A stretch of 64,000 nucleotides of DNA from an uncultured Oscillibacter sp. (GCA_910585245.1 CAJUCO010000006.1:1-64000); one strand, 5' to 3'; shown: positions 17,119 to 25,968, numbered from the stretch's first letter. The notes: a model not told the origin generated them from the sequence alone. Translations and numbers: made by a program.

Positions 17119-17147
17119 TTGACCTTTGAGCGGTTTCCGTGTAGAAT
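17119..17147 (+). promoter_or_regulatory. Sigma-A promoter before the 48-aa gene
   Basis: TTGACC (17119-17124), 17-bp spacer, TAGAAT (17142-17147), ending 34 bp before the ATG at 17182. Confidence 0.6.
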
Positions 17148-17181
17148 AGAGACATCCCGTTCAGGAAAGGAGCGTTCAACC

Positions 17182-17328
17182 ATGGGAATGACCGACAGTC
17201 AGTTCAAAACCTTCCTTCGATTTTTGCTGAACGACCTGCAAGAGATAAGATCGGAAAAAAGCGATGAAGCGCGGAACGCAAAGCTGGAGCAAATTATCAA
17301 TACCATGCAAAAGGCTTTGGAGGACTGA
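17182..17328 (+). CDS. Small conserved-looking protein, 48 aa
   Basis: MGMTDSQFKTFLRFLLNDLQ followed by a charged helix ending MQKALED. It has its own promoter, a GGAAAGGAG ribosome site and a terminator hairpin 10 bp after the stop, so it looks like a real monocistronic gene. The amphipathic N-terminal half resembles short 'MTxxQFxxxL' proteins common in Clostridia (from memory). No function known. Confidence 0.65.
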   Translation: MGMTDSQFKTFLRFLLNDLQEIRSEKSDEARNAKLEQIINTMQKALED

Positions 17329-17338
17329 CATAGTGAAC

Positions 17339-17539
17339 GGGCGGGAGTTTCCCGCCTCAGGCTGTCGAAAAAGGATTTTCGCCAGCCTGAGCAAGTTTTT
17401 CAGACCTTTCAAAAAGGTCTGAAAAACTTCTGATTGAAAACGAGAGAAACCCCTGATGGGTTTCTCTCGTAGCTCTTTTCCTTTCCGTCCTATTTTAGAC
17501 GGCACTTTTCTGACAAGCTGGGGCGGGAGTTTCCCGCCT
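17339..17539. repeat. Multi-hairpin repeat R1, copy 1, with 19-bp flanking direct repeats
   Basis: The core 17358-17520 contains four inverted repeats: CAGGCTG...CAGCCTG (17358-17389), a 17-bp stem 17393-17429, CGAGAGAAACCC/GGGTTTCTCTCG (17441-17469), and CCGTC...GACGG. It is closely similar to 28468-28606. The direct repeat GGGCGGGAGTTTCCCGCCT occurs exactly on both sides (17339-17357 and 17521-17539). The repeated word is the hairpin of an intrinsic terminator, and only the right copy keeps the T-run. The two core ends are weakly inverted (CAGGCTGTC vs CAGCTTGTC), so a MITE-like origin is possible. Confidence 0.8.
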
Positions 17540-17547
17540 TTCTTTTT
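17521..17547 (+). terminator. Intrinsic terminator right of repeat R1 copy 1
   Basis: GGCGGGAGTTTCCCGCC hairpin followed by TTTCTTTTT. Probably the original terminator of the 48-aa gene, now separated from it by the repeat. Confidence 0.65.
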
Positions 17548-17554
17548 GCAATCG

Positions 17555-17594
17555 TAAGAAAACCTTAAGAATTTTGTCAAGCCGTTTGTAAGAA
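17555..17594 (+). promoter_or_regulatory. TAAGAA direct repeats before a response regulator gene
   Basis: TAAGAA occurs at 17555, 17566 and 17589, spaced 11 and 23 bp, about one and two helical turns. This is the spacing typical of OmpR/PhoB-type operators. It lies 43-82 bp upstream of the response regulator start, so self-regulation is plausible. Confidence 0.35.
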
Positions 17595-17636
17595 TTGCCT
17601 GTTACCATAGACACAGCTCAAGGGAGGAAGCCCGCT

Positions 17637-18338
17637 ATGAACGAATGTATTTTAATCGTGGACGATGACGCGGAAATTGTAAACGCCATCGCCATCACCC
17701 TGGAGCGGGAGGGCTATCCGGTCCGCCGGGCCTACGACGGTCTCCAGGCCGTGGACCAATGCCTGGACCCCGCCGTGAAGCTCATCCTCATCGACGTGAT
17801 GATGCCAAGACTGGACGGTCTCAGCGCCCTGCTGCGCATCCGGGAGAAGCGGAACCTGCCGGTGATCGTCCTCTCCGCCAAAAGCGAGGACACGGACAAA
17901 ATCCTGGGTCTTTCCATGGGGGCGGACGACTATGTCACAAAGCCCTACAATCCCCAGGAGCTCATTGCCCGGGTGCGGAGCCAGCTTCGGCGGTACACGT
18001 CTCTTGGCGACGTGCACGCCGAGGGGCGGCAAGGTCTTCTGGTGAACGGGCGGCTCAGCTACGACCCCGCCGGACGGATTCTCCGGGCCGACGGGGACGA
18101 GGTGAAGCTCACCCCCACGGAGACCAAAATCGTGGACCTGCTCTTCCGCCATCCCGGGCAGATTTTCCCCGCCGAGGAGATCTACCGCCGGGTGTGGAAC
18201 GAGGACGCCTTTTCCTGCGAGAACACGGTGATGGTCCACATCCGCCGCATTCGGGAGAAGGTGGAGCTGAATCCCAAGGAGCCAGATTATATTAAGGTGG
18301 TGTGGGGCATTGGATACAAATTGGAACCGCACGGATAA
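17637..18338 (+). CDS. OmpR-family response regulator (VanR/WalR-like)
   Basis: A 233-aa receiver plus winged-helix regulator: acidic residues Asp9-Asp11, phospho-acceptor Asp53, Lys102 (TKPYN), then a Trans_reg_C domain with EVKLTPTETKIVDLLFRHPGQIFPAEEIYRRVW and VMVHIRRIREKVE. ATG at 17637 follows AGGGAGG; an open extension upstream lacks a ribosome site. The cognate kinase gene overlaps its 3' end by 29 bp, so the pair is co-translated. Confidence 0.94.
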   Translation: MNECILIVDDDAEIVNAIAITLEREGYPVRRAYDGLQAVDQCLDPAVKLILIDVMMPRLDGLSALLRIREKRNLPVIVLSAKSEDTDKILGLSMGADDYVTKPYNPQELIARVRSQLRRYTSLGDVHAEGRQGLLVNGRLSYDPAGRILRADGDEVKLTPTETKIVDLLFRHPGQIFPAEEIYRRVWNEDAFSCENTVMVHIRRIREKVELNPKEPDYIKVVWGIGYKLEPHG

Positions 18339-20817
18339 AGACCCCGGCGAAGCCCTGGAGCGGTTTGTGGCGGAGGAGGTCCGGGAGGCCGTGGAGGCGG
18401 AAAAGGGCGTGAAGGTCCTCCGCCCCGGCGGGCGGGTCAAGGCGCTGGCCGGTTTTCTGGCCTTCTTTTTGGGGATGACGCTGGCCCTCTCCGCCCTGGG
18501 GGCCCTGGGAAACCGGATCGTCTGGGAGCGGGGCCCCTCTCCCAGGTGGGAGTGGGACTGGCAGGAGACGGACGCCTTCCGGGGCGAGGTTTCCCACTAT
18601 CTCCGGGAATTTTTGACCATCGGGGCCGGGGGAGAGGTGGACTTCTACGACCAGGCCTACTGGACGGAGTACGGTGGAGAGGCCACCGTGGTTCAGGAGG
18701 CGGAGGCCTACCGCTCCTGGTGGGGCTCCTATCCCCTTACCGAAGCCGTGGTGGTGGAGGGGGGGCTGGCGGAGTGTGAGACGCAGTCCGATTCCTTCCA
18801 TTCCACCCCGGCGGAGTCTAAAAAAGTCCGGGAGCCGGATGAGGCCTACCGGAACGACAAGAATCTCCTTTACTACATTGAGACGGCGGAGGGAAAGACT
18901 TACACCAACGCGGAGGGGCGTCTGGCCTTCTTTCTGGAGGCGAAGCGGCTGCGCCATGCCTCCTCTGTCGATTTCTCCAAGGTGCCTCAGGAGCAAAAAG
19001 ACTATAACGTTTTCCTGACCTTCCAAAACGGCAAGGTCTCCATTGTCAAGGACGGGGCGGACCTGGACGTCTATGGGAACGGCCTGTACAACAACGAGTC
19101 CCAGTGGTTCGTCCCGGGCTATGACAACTTCCCCGTCAGCAAAGATCTGGAGCACGTGACGGTCTATATGGCCGTCCGGCGGACGCCGGAGCGGTACTAC
19201 GGCGTGGACTACAAAAACGGCGGGACCTATTCCAACAACGCCTTTTACGGTCTCGCCCGGCAGGTGGAGGAAAGCGAATCCTTCTACAAAACCCAGGGCC
19301 TGCTGCTGCTCATCGCCCTATGGTGTCTGGCGGTCTGGGCCCTGCTGCGCAAATCCGTGGAGCCGCTGAACCGGAAAATCGCCTCCTGGACGGTCCATGT
19401 CTGGACGGAGGTCCGGGCGCTGCTGGTCCTGATCTGCCTGCTGTGGGCCTTTTTGCCCGGTCTTGCGAATACGGATCTCTTCTGGTCCTTCAAATACGGA
19501 CTCGGCTGGGCCCTGGAGAACGGGCTGATGTGGGGAAGCGGCTACTTTGACTCCGCCACCCAGTGGTTCGCCAGCCTGGGGCGGCTGCTGCTGACCAACG
19601 TCTCCGGCTTTGTAACCCTCTTCTGGCTCTGCTGGCTCCTTTACAACGACCACAGGCGGGGCCTGCCGGAGAGCCGAAAGTCCCTTCTGGGCGCCCTCTT
19701 TCGCAGCCTCCGGGCGAGGGATCTGAAGCGGCCCATTGAAAAGCGCCTCAGCCGGAACAGCGCGGCGGGGCTGCTGGCCCTGGGGCTGCTGCTCCTGGCG
19801 GAGGCGGTCAACTGGCTGTGCTTCTTCCTCTATATGTTCGGCGGGATGTTCAGCGGAGGCCAGTTCATCCAGATCAACGGGGTCATGCTGTTTATCCAGC
19901 TTCCCCTGGGGCTGCTGGCGCTTCCGCTGGCCGTCCTGTTCCACCGGGTCTGGCGGAGCCGGGGACTGGCAAGGGACATCGCCGCCCTGGCGGACCAGGT
20001 GGAGGCCGTCCGGGCCGGGGACCTGGAGAGGCCCCTGGTCCTCCCGGAGGACGCGGACCTGCGGCAGACGGCGGAGAGCCTCAACGACATTCAAGCCGGG
20101 ATGCGGGCCGCCCTGGAGGAGCAAACCCGCAGCGAGCGGATGAAGGTGGAGCTGGTGAGCAACGTCTCCCACGATTTGAAAACCCCCCTGACCTCCATCC
20201 TCTCCTATGCGGAGCTTCTCCGGCAGGAGGAATTGCCTCCGGCGGCGGCGGACTACGCCAAAATCATCGACCAGAAGGCCCAGCGGCTGAAAACCATGGT
20301 GGAGGACGTGTTCGAGGTCAGCAAGGCGGCGGCGGACCAGCTTCCCGTCCACCTGGAGCGGTTGGATCTGGCCAAGCTCATCCGCCAGACCCTGGCGGAT
20401 ATGGACGGGGCCATCCAAAAGAGCGCGCTGACCTTCCGGGTGGACCTTCCGGACCGGCCCGTCATGATCACCGCTGACGGCAAGCGGCTCTACCGGGTCT
20501 TCCAAAACCTCATTGACAACGCCCTGCGCTACGCCTTGGAGGGCAGCCGGGTGTATCTGAGCCTGAAAGCGGCGGAGGGCACGGCGGAGGCCAGAGTCCG
20601 CAACACCTCCCGCAGCGAGCTTAGCGAGGGCGTGGACTTCACCGCCCGGTTCGTCCGGGGGGACGCCAGCCGCACAGACGGCGGCAGCGGCCTGGGATTG
20701 AGCATCGCCAGCTCTTTCACCGAGGCCTGTGGCGGCGCTTTCCGCGTGGAGACGGTGGCAGATCTTTTTACGGCAGTGGTGACGTTCCCCATGGAACAGG
20801 AAGGACAAGAACCATGA
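18310..20817 (+). CDS. Large sensor histidine kinase
   Basis: An 835-aa kinase. One membrane segment near residue 40-60 is followed by an extracytoplasmic region of about 250 aa (rich in Tyr/Trp), then several membrane segments (about 325-345, 370-395, 430-450, 480-510, 520-545), a HAMP-like linker, HisKA with His621 (SNVSHDLKTPLT) and a HATPase_c domain (GGSGLGLSI). TTG at 18310 is taken as start with AAGGTGG upstream. Its stop overlaps the ATG of the next lipoprotein gene (ATGA), so regulator, kinase and lipoprotein form one operon. Confidence 0.9.
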   Translation: MDTNWNRTDKDPGEALERFVAEEVREAVEAEKGVKVLRPGGRVKALAGFLAFFLGMTLALSALGALGNRIVWERGPSPRWEWDWQETDAFRGEVSHYLREFLTIGAGGEVDFYDQAYWTEYGGEATVVQEAEAYRSWWGSYPLTEAVVVEGGLAECETQSDSFHSTPAESKKVREPDEAYRNDKNLLYYIETAEGKTYTNAEGRLAFFLEAKRLRHASSVDFSKVPQEQKDYNVFLTFQNGKVSIVKDGADLDVYGNGLYNNESQWFVPGYDNFPVSKDLEHVTVYMAVRRTPERYYGVDYKNGGTYSNNAFYGLARQVEESESFYKTQGLLLLIALWCLAVWALLRKSVEPLNRKIASWTVHVWTEVRALLVLICLLWAFLPGLANTDLFWSFKYGLGWALENGLMWGSGYFDSATQWFASLGRLLLTNVSGFVTLFWLCWLLYNDHRRGLPESRKSLLGALFRSLRARDLKRPIEKRLSRNSAAGLLALGLLLLAEAVNWLCFFLYMFGGMFSGGQFIQINGVMLFIQLPLGLLALPLAVLFHRVWRSRGLARDIAALADQVEAVRAGDLERPLVLPEDADLRQTAESLNDIQAGMRAALEEQTRSERMKVELVSNVSHDLKTPLTSILSYAELLRQEELPPAAADYAKIIDQKAQRLKTMVEDVFEVSKAAADQLPVHLERLDLAKLIRQTLADMDGAIQKSALTFRVDLPDRPVMITADGKRLYRVFQNLIDNALRYALEGSRVYLSLKAAEGTAEARVRNTSRSELSEGVDFTARFVRGDASRTDGGSGLGLSIASSFTEACGGAFRVETVADLFTAVVTFPMEQEGQEP

Positions 20818-21644
20818 TCTCAAATAAAAAGCAAATGCTTGCGCGGCGACTCCAAGCGATTCTCCGAGCCGCGCTGCTGGCGGCGTGTCTGGCCGGGTGC
20901 GCCTCTCCGGCGGCGGCAGGGGACAGCGGCACGGCCCTGGCAGCGGCCGGCGAGTCCCCGGTTATATCCGCCGCGGCGTTCTCGGAAGACGGCCAAGGGG
21001 ACCGGGAGGTCCCTCAAGCGGAGCGCTTTTCCCCCTATGCCCCCTTCGGATTGCAGTACGACGCCGGAAAAAACGAGCTCCGGTTTGACGGCGAGTTGGT
21101 GCGGTGGTTTGAGGATTACTACCCCCTGTCCGAAGACGGCGCCCAGGCCGGACTGGACTTCTTCAATGAAAACGGCGTGGTGGACGTGTACGCCGTCCGG
21201 GACCGCAGCGAGCTTGTCCGCGCCGAAGACGGCTCCTATGACCCCGCCGGGACCCTGACCGGCGTGGAGGCCTTTTCAGAGGAGGCCTTCGCCGCCCGGG
21301 ACGTGGAGGCCCTCCGGCATCCCGCCCCCGTCACCGCTGTGGCTGGAGACACGGAGCTGACGGAGGAGGAGCGAAGGGCGATGGCGGAGGCCTACGCGCC
21401 CTTTGGCGTCACCTATGACGCCGGGGCGGACCAGTGGTATTACAACGGGGAGAAGGTCTGCTTCTTCCGGGACGTGCTGACCTCCAACGGGAAGAGTCTG
21501 ACCGGCGGAGGGTTCCGGGGAGCTATGCGAATCCTGTCCAGCGCGGAAGGCACGGTCCGCATTGAGACCATCCGTGACTTCGCGCACCCGGATTCCCAGG
21601 GCTATGGCACCCTGACGGGCATTCAAGTAATGGAAGAATCCTGA
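20814..21644 (+). CDS. Lipoprotein with two tandem copies of a YAPFGxxYDAG domain
   Basis: A 276-aa predicted lipoprotein: signal peptide with lipobox LAGC (Cys29). Two similar segments follow, residues 75-152 and 194-272, each opening with YAPFG..YDAG, holding a GE-x-V-x-x-F motif and closing with GTLTG(V/I). I recall similar segments at the C-terminus of M56/BlaR-like membrane peptidases, which suggests an extracellular sensing part (inference). It is translationally coupled to the upstream kinase, so it may modulate the kinase's sensor domain. Confidence 0.75.
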   Translation: MISNKKQMLARRLQAILRAALLAACLAGCASPAAAGDSGTALAAAGESPVISAAAFSEDGQGDREVPQAERFSPYAPFGLQYDAGKNELRFDGELVRWFEDYYPLSEDGAQAGLDFFNENGVVDVYAVRDRSELVRAEDGSYDPAGTLTGVEAFSEEAFAARDVEALRHPAPVTAVAGDTELTEEERRAMAEAYAPFGVTYDAGADQWYYNGEKVCFFRDVLTSNGKSLTGGGFRGAMRILSSAEGTVRIETIRDFAHPDSQGYGTLTGIQVMEES

Positions 21645-21664
21645 TTCCCCAGGAACGGTCTTGA

Positions 21665-21698
21665 AAAAGCGAGAGAGGCATCACACCTCTCTCGCTTT
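21665..21698. terminator. Bidirectional terminator between the lipoprotein gene and spoIIE
   Basis: AAAAGCGAGAGAGG / CCTCTCTCGCTTTT, a 14-bp perfect stem with A- and T-runs on the two ends. It serves both convergent genes, and its right arm overlaps the last codons of spoIIE. Confidence 0.85.
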
Positions 21699-23711
21699 TG
21701 TCTCGGGACAGTACAGCACCTGCACCCCGCAGTCGTCCCGGAGCTTTTCCCGCCGGACGCTCTCCGCCAGAATCAGCCCTGCCAACTCCTGGGGATCGTC
21801 CCCCGTCCAGCCCGCCAGGAGATTCAACAGCCACTCGTCCTCCGCCGGGTCCGCCACGCCGTCGCTGACCATAACGGCAAAGCCGCCGGGGGCCAGGGGG
21901 GCCTTCGTCACATCCGGCGGCGGCCCCTGGAGCCCCACAGGAAGGCTGGCCCCGGTAATCCGCCGGACCACGCCGCCCCGCTTTAAGTAGCTGGGGGCCG
22001 CGCCGCACTTGTAGAAGGCCGCCTCCCGGGCCTCGGGATCGTAGACACAAAGGTCCACGGTGGTGAAGGCCCCGCTGTCCGCCCCCCGGAGGCCCATGGC
22101 GGAGTTCAGGGTTTTCAGCGCCGCCTCCGGGGCCACCCCCGCCTCCAGAAACTGCTGAAGAAGGCGGCAGATCAGGGCGGACTCTTTCCGGGCGGGCTCG
22201 CCGCTGCCCATGCCGTCCGCCAGAAGCAGGCACCACAGTCCCCGGTCCGTCCGGAAGGCGGCCACGGTGTCCCCGCAGACCGTCTCCCCCTCCTTGGGCC
22301 GGAGGGCGGCCCCCACCCGGCAAGGGACTCCCTCCGCCATGGCGGGGGCGGCGGCTTCCAGCCCCGCCGCCGTGGCGGTCAAAAGCTCGGAGAGTTGGGC
22401 ATACTGGCCCCGGGCGCTGCGGCGGGTCTCCTCCAGCTGCCGCCGGTACTGCCGGCGGAGGAGGAAGGCGGAGAGCTCGCCGTTGATGGCCGTGAGCAAA
22501 TCCGGCAGGTGGACGCAGCGGCCGGTAAAGTAGTCGGGAAAGTCCTTGGCCAGGGCGCGGCCCCGCTCCAGCAGGTAGGGGGTGGCGTCGTTCATGGCGT
22601 TGAACGTGCCGGTATAGTCCTTTTGCCAACAGAGCTCACAGAGGGCGCAGCTCCGGCAGACCTTTTCCGCAGAGCGGTCAAAGACAATGGCGGGATTTTC
22701 CTCCGCCGCCGGGGTGGCGGAGCGGCCGATGCTGTCATACAGGTCCCGCAGGGCTGCCGCCGCCCGGTCCAGCCGCTGGCGCCAGGGGACGGGGGCGTCC
22801 GGTTCCCTTCGGGCGGCGGGCGGTATGGCGGGGCGGACCCGCTTTCCGGCCACAAACCGCCCCGGAAGGGCCAGGAAGCAGACGGTCCCCGCCGCCGCCT
22901 CCGCCAGAAGCGGCAGGGGCTGCCCCTCCGCCAGGGCCACGGCCCCGGTGGAAAGCAAAAAGGCCAGGGCCGCCCCGGTTCGGCGCCGGCCCTGCCGGCT
23001 TCCTGTAGCAAGGCCCGCAAGCCCCAGGGCGGCGGTGAGAGGCAGGCGGCTTCCACAAAGCTCCGCCGTCAAACCCAGTCCCAGGCCGAAGGCGGCCCCC
23101 CCAGCGGGGCCCCGGTCATAGGCCGCCAGGGCCCCCAGAAAGCACAGCAGAGCCCGGGCCGGGGAAAAGCCCAACAGCTCCAGATCCTCTACCGCCGTCA
23201 CCAGGGCCCCCGCCAGAAATATCAGGCCGTCCACCACCTCCCGGCCCTCCCCGCCCCGGAGCAGGGGGAAAAACAGCCACACGGACGCCGCCAGCAGCCC
23301 TGTGGCTCCCAGGGAATCCCTCAACCGCTCCAGGGGGGAGAGGGACTGGAGGATGTAAATGCCCTCCACGGTGACGAAGAGTCCCGCCGCCGTCAGGGCC
23401 ATGGGAAGGGGCCGGGAGGGTATCCAGGTTCCCCCCAGGGCCACGGAGGCGGCGAGGATGAGCACCGCCACCGCCAAAAAGGGCAGCGCCCCGGCAAAGG
23501 GGAGGAACAGCGCCGCCCCCACCACGGCTCCCGCCAGGGCAGCGCCTCCCTCCAGTCCCGGCCCTGCCGCCGCCACCCACCCCAGGGCAAAGGGGGCGGC
23601 CCCTCCGGCGGTCTGTCCGGCGGTCAGGGCCGCAGAGAGGAAAAAGCGAATCCCCAGCCTCACCAGCCGCCCCGTCTGCTGTCGTTCCAATATCAGTTGA
23701 CCGTTTGCCAC
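21681..23711 (-). CDS. spoIIE: Stage II sporulation protein E (PP2C phosphatase)
   Basis: Membrane phosphatase that dephosphorylates SpoIIAA and activates sigma-F in the forespore. The 676-aa protein has an N-terminal region of roughly ten hydrophobic segments (residues 20-270), a central region with CRSCALCELCW, and a C-terminal PP2C domain with metal-site motifs GDTVAAF, LLADGMGSG and VSDGVAD. It is shorter than Bacillus SpoIIE (about 827 aa), mostly in the linker. GTG at 23711 has GAGGAGGG at 8 bp; the frame is open far upstream but runs into the divergent XRE gene. Confidence 0.92.
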   Translation of the reverse strand: MANGQLILERQQTGRLVRLGIRFFLSAALTAGQTAGGAAPFALGWVAAAGPGLEGGAALAGAVVGAALFLPFAGALPFLAVAVLILAASVALGGTWIPSRPLPMALTAAGLFVTVEGIYILQSLSPLERLRDSLGATGLLAASVWLFFPLLRGGEGREVVDGLIFLAGALVTAVEDLELLGFSPARALLCFLGALAAYDRGPAGGAAFGLGLGLTAELCGSRLPLTAALGLAGLATGSRQGRRRTGAALAFLLSTGAVALAEGQPLPLLAEAAAGTVCFLALPGRFVAGKRVRPAIPPAARREPDAPVPWRQRLDRAAAALRDLYDSIGRSATPAAEENPAIVFDRSAEKVCRSCALCELCWQKDYTGTFNAMNDATPYLLERGRALAKDFPDYFTGRCVHLPDLLTAINGELSAFLLRRQYRRQLEETRRSARGQYAQLSELLTATAAGLEAAAPAMAEGVPCRVGAALRPKEGETVCGDTVAAFRTDRGLWCLLLADGMGSGEPARKESALICRLLQQFLEAGVAPEAALKTLNSAMGLRGADSGAFTTVDLCVYDPEAREAAFYKCGAAPSYLKRGGVVRRITGASLPVGLQGPPPDVTKAPLAPGGFAVMVSDGVADPAEDEWLLNLLAGWTGDDPQELAGLILAESVRREKLRDDCGVQVLYCPETKAREV

Positions 23712-23952
23712 AGCCTGTCCCTCCTCAAAGGATGTTGTTTTCCCATTGTAGTGCCGGACCGGGGAAAAACACGTCGGGAAAAGTGCGGCAGTCCCTTTCC
23801 CGGAGGAAAGAGGGATGGAAAGGGCCTTGCGGCTGTGGTAGAATGGGGTAAACCGCCTCTCAACGGGAGGTTGAGTTCCCGGAAATCCACCGGCGGTTCC
23901 TGGAAAAGCGGGAACGGCAGGCGTATGATGCAAAGGGAAAGGAGATGCTGGA

Positions 23953-24753
23953 ATGGACCAAAGCAAAATTGGGAAATGGATTATGGCCCGCCGGAAGGAG
24001 CAGGGGTTGACCCAGGCCCAGCTGGCGGAAAAGCTGCATATCACCGACCGGGCCGTGTCCAAGTGGGAGACGGGCAAGAGCCTGCCGGACTCCTCCACCA
24101 TGTTGGAGCTATGCGGGATTTTAGAGTGCACCGTGGACGAGCTCCTCAACGGAACCCGGAGAGCCGGGGCGGCGGAGCAAGCGGCGCTTCCCCCGCCGCC
24201 AAAGGCCCGGGAGGCGCGGCGGGGAGGAAGGCGGCGCTGGTGGTGGGCCGTCCTGTTCTCCGGCGGGCTTTTCGCGGGGGTGCTGACTTGTTTTCTCTGT
24301 GACAGGGCCCTCTCCGGCGGCTTGAGCTGGTCCCTCCTTGTGGCCCTTTCCGCGGGATACGGCTGGGAGCTCCTCTTTCCCCTCATCGCCCGAAAGCGCG
24401 GGGGGCTAACCGGAAGCCTCGTGGCCCTCAGCCTGTTCACCGTTCCCTATTTGTATGGGCTGAGCCGCCTCTTAAATATGGGGGCGGTCTTCCGGGTGGG
24501 CACCGCCATGGCGGCCATCTCCCTTTTGTTTTTGTGGCTGGCCTTCGCGGTCCTCCGGCGAAGGGGCCGGACCGCCGCCGCCCTGGGGTGGATCTGCCTG
24601 CTGTTGGCGGGGCTGACCGCCGCCGTCAACGGGGCATTGTACCTTCTGGGGGTCTCGCCTCCGCCGGACGCGTGGAACTGGGCGCCGGTCCTTCTCTTTC
24701 TGGCGGTTGCGGCGGCTTCGTTCTCCTGGCGGCGGGGAGGGGCGGATCGCTAA
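23953..24753 (+). CDS. XRE-family transcriptional regulator with membrane domain
   Basis: A 266-aa protein. Residues 5-62 form an HTH_3 domain (RRKEQGLTQAQLAEKLHITDRAVSKWETGKSLPDSSTMLELCGIL), followed by an Ala/Pro-rich linker and about five transmembrane segments (95 to C-terminus). Membrane-anchored XRE regulators of this form are common in Firmicutes; targets are unknown. ATG at 23953 has AAAGGAGA. It is divergent from spoIIE, with 241 bp between the starts. Confidence 0.85.
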   Translation: MDQSKIGKWIMARRKEQGLTQAQLAEKLHITDRAVSKWETGKSLPDSSTMLELCGILECTVDELLNGTRRAGAAEQAALPPPPKAREARRGGRRRWWWAVLFSGGLFAGVLTCFLCDRALSGGLSWSLLVALSAGYGWELLFPLIARKRGGLTGSLVALSLFTVPYLYGLSRLLNMGAVFRVGTAMAAISLLFLWLAFAVLRRRGRTAAALGWICLLLAGLTAAVNGALYLLGVSPPPDAWNWAPVLLFLAVAAASFSWRRGGADR

Positions 24754-24758
24754 AAAAG

Positions 24759-24792
24759 ACAGGAGATTTCCCAGGCCGGGAAATCTCCTTAC
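24759..24792 (-). terminator. Hairpin with T-run on the reverse strand
   Basis: AGGAGATTTCCC / GGGAAATCTCCT stem (24761-24772, 24778-24789); on the reverse strand it is followed by TGTCTTTTTTA. A second barrier for transcripts arriving from the PfoR-like gene. Confidence 0.6.
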
Positions 24793-24812
24793 CTTGTGAA
24801 AAAAGAGGGAAA

Positions 24813-24852
24813 ACGCTACGAGAGTCCCTGGCGGGGGTCTCCCGTAGCGCTG
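24813..24852. terminator. Terminator at the 3' end of the PfoR-like gene
   Basis: CGCTACGAGAG ... CTCCCGTAGCG inverted repeat with CTGTTTTT on one side and TTTTCCCTCTTTTTT on the reverse strand, 7 bp after the PfoR-like gene stop. Confidence 0.7.
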
Positions 24853-24858
24853 TTTTTC

Positions 24859-25968
24859 TCAGCCCGCCAGAGTCAAATCCCCCGGCTTCACCCAGCCCGC
24901 CTTTTGGCAAAGCGCGTTAATCAGGGGACAGATTACGGCGGGGAGCACAAAGGAGATCAAAAGCAATCCCGCCCAGTCCATGACTCCGGGGACCATGGCC
25001 GCCGCCCCGTTGGCAAGGGCCGTCTCACTGGGGGCTACCCAGCCGGTCCACACCCCCAGCTGGCCGCAAAGACCGCAGGTGCCCATGCCGGAGTTGATGG
25101 CCGCGCCGTTCATCTCCAGGCGGAACAGGCACGTGGCAAGCGGCCCGGTGACGGCGGAGGTCACCGTGGGGGCAATCCAGATTTTCGGGTTTCGCACAAT
25201 GTTTGGCATTTGCAGCATGGAAGTGCCCAGACCCTGGCTCACCAGACCTCCCCAGCCGTTTTCCCGGAAGCTCATGACGGCGAAGCCCACCATCTGGGCG
25301 CAGCAACCCGCCACGGCGGCCCCGCCTGCAAGGCCCGTCAGCCCCAGGACGGAGCAAATGGCGGCGGAGGAGATGGGCAGGGTCAAGGCCACCCCCACCA
25401 ACACGGAAACCAGTATCCCCATAAGGAAGGGCTGGAGCTCCGTGGCGCGCATAATCACCTGGCCGAAGGCGCTGGCAACCGCCGCGATGGGAGGCGCGAT
25501 GACCCAGGCCCCTCCGATGCCCACCAGGGTGGTGACAATGGGGGTCACCAGGATGTCGATTCTCGTCTCCTTGCTGACGGCCTTGCCGCACTCGGTGGCA
25601 ATGATGGCGACAAACAGCACCGCCAACGGTCCCCCCGCGCCGCCCAGGGCGTTGCAGGCGTAGCCCACCGTCGCCAGGGAGAAGAGGACCATAGGCGGAG
25701 CCTGGAGGGCGTAGCCGATGGCCACAGCCATGGCCGCGCCGCTCATGAAGGAGGCCATGCCTCCAATGGTATACCCCACCTTATTGATGGTGATGATCTG
25801 GGCGGTTAGAAAGCCCACGTGAAATTGGGAGCCCACGGTGTTGAGAATCGTGCCGATGAGCAGGGAGCAAAAGAGTCCTTGGGCCATTGCGCCCAGGGCG
25901 TCGATGCCGTAGCGGCGGGCGGAAATCACGATGTTTTTGCGTCTCATAAACGCCTTGATATGTTCCAT
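24859..25968 (-). CDS. PTS EIIC-type membrane protein, PfoR-like (PTS_EIIC_2)
   Basis: A 369-aa very hydrophobic protein with about ten membrane segments and Gly/Ala-rich repeats (GGAGGPLAVLFVAIIATECGKAVSKETRIDILVTPIVTTLVGIGGAWVIAPPIAAV). It fits the PTS_EIIC_2 family (COG3641), whose named member is PfoR, a putative regulator of perfringolysin O. No EIIA or EIIB gene is near, so sugar transport by phosphorylation is not supported; substrate unknown. ATG at 25968 was chosen (MEHIKAFMRRKN); the frame is open 13 codons further with no clear ribosome site. It has its own promoter and a palindromic operator. Confidence 0.8.
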   Translation of the reverse strand: MEHIKAFMRRKNIVISARRYGIDALGAMAQGLFCSLLIGTILNTVGSQFHVGFLTAQIITINKVGYTIGGMASFMSGAAMAVAIGYALQAPPMVLFSLATVGYACNALGGAGGPLAVLFVAIIATECGKAVSKETRIDILVTPIVTTLVGIGGAWVIAPPIAAVASAFGQVIMRATELQPFLMGILVSVLVGVALTLPISSAAICSVLGLTGLAGGAAVAGCCAQMVGFAVMSFRENGWGGLVSQGLGTSMLQMPNIVRNPKIWIAPTVTSAVTGPLATCLFRLEMNGAAINSGMGTCGLCGQLGVWTGWVAPSETALANGAAAMVPGVMDWAGLLLISFVLPAVICPLINALCQKAGWVKPGDLTLAG

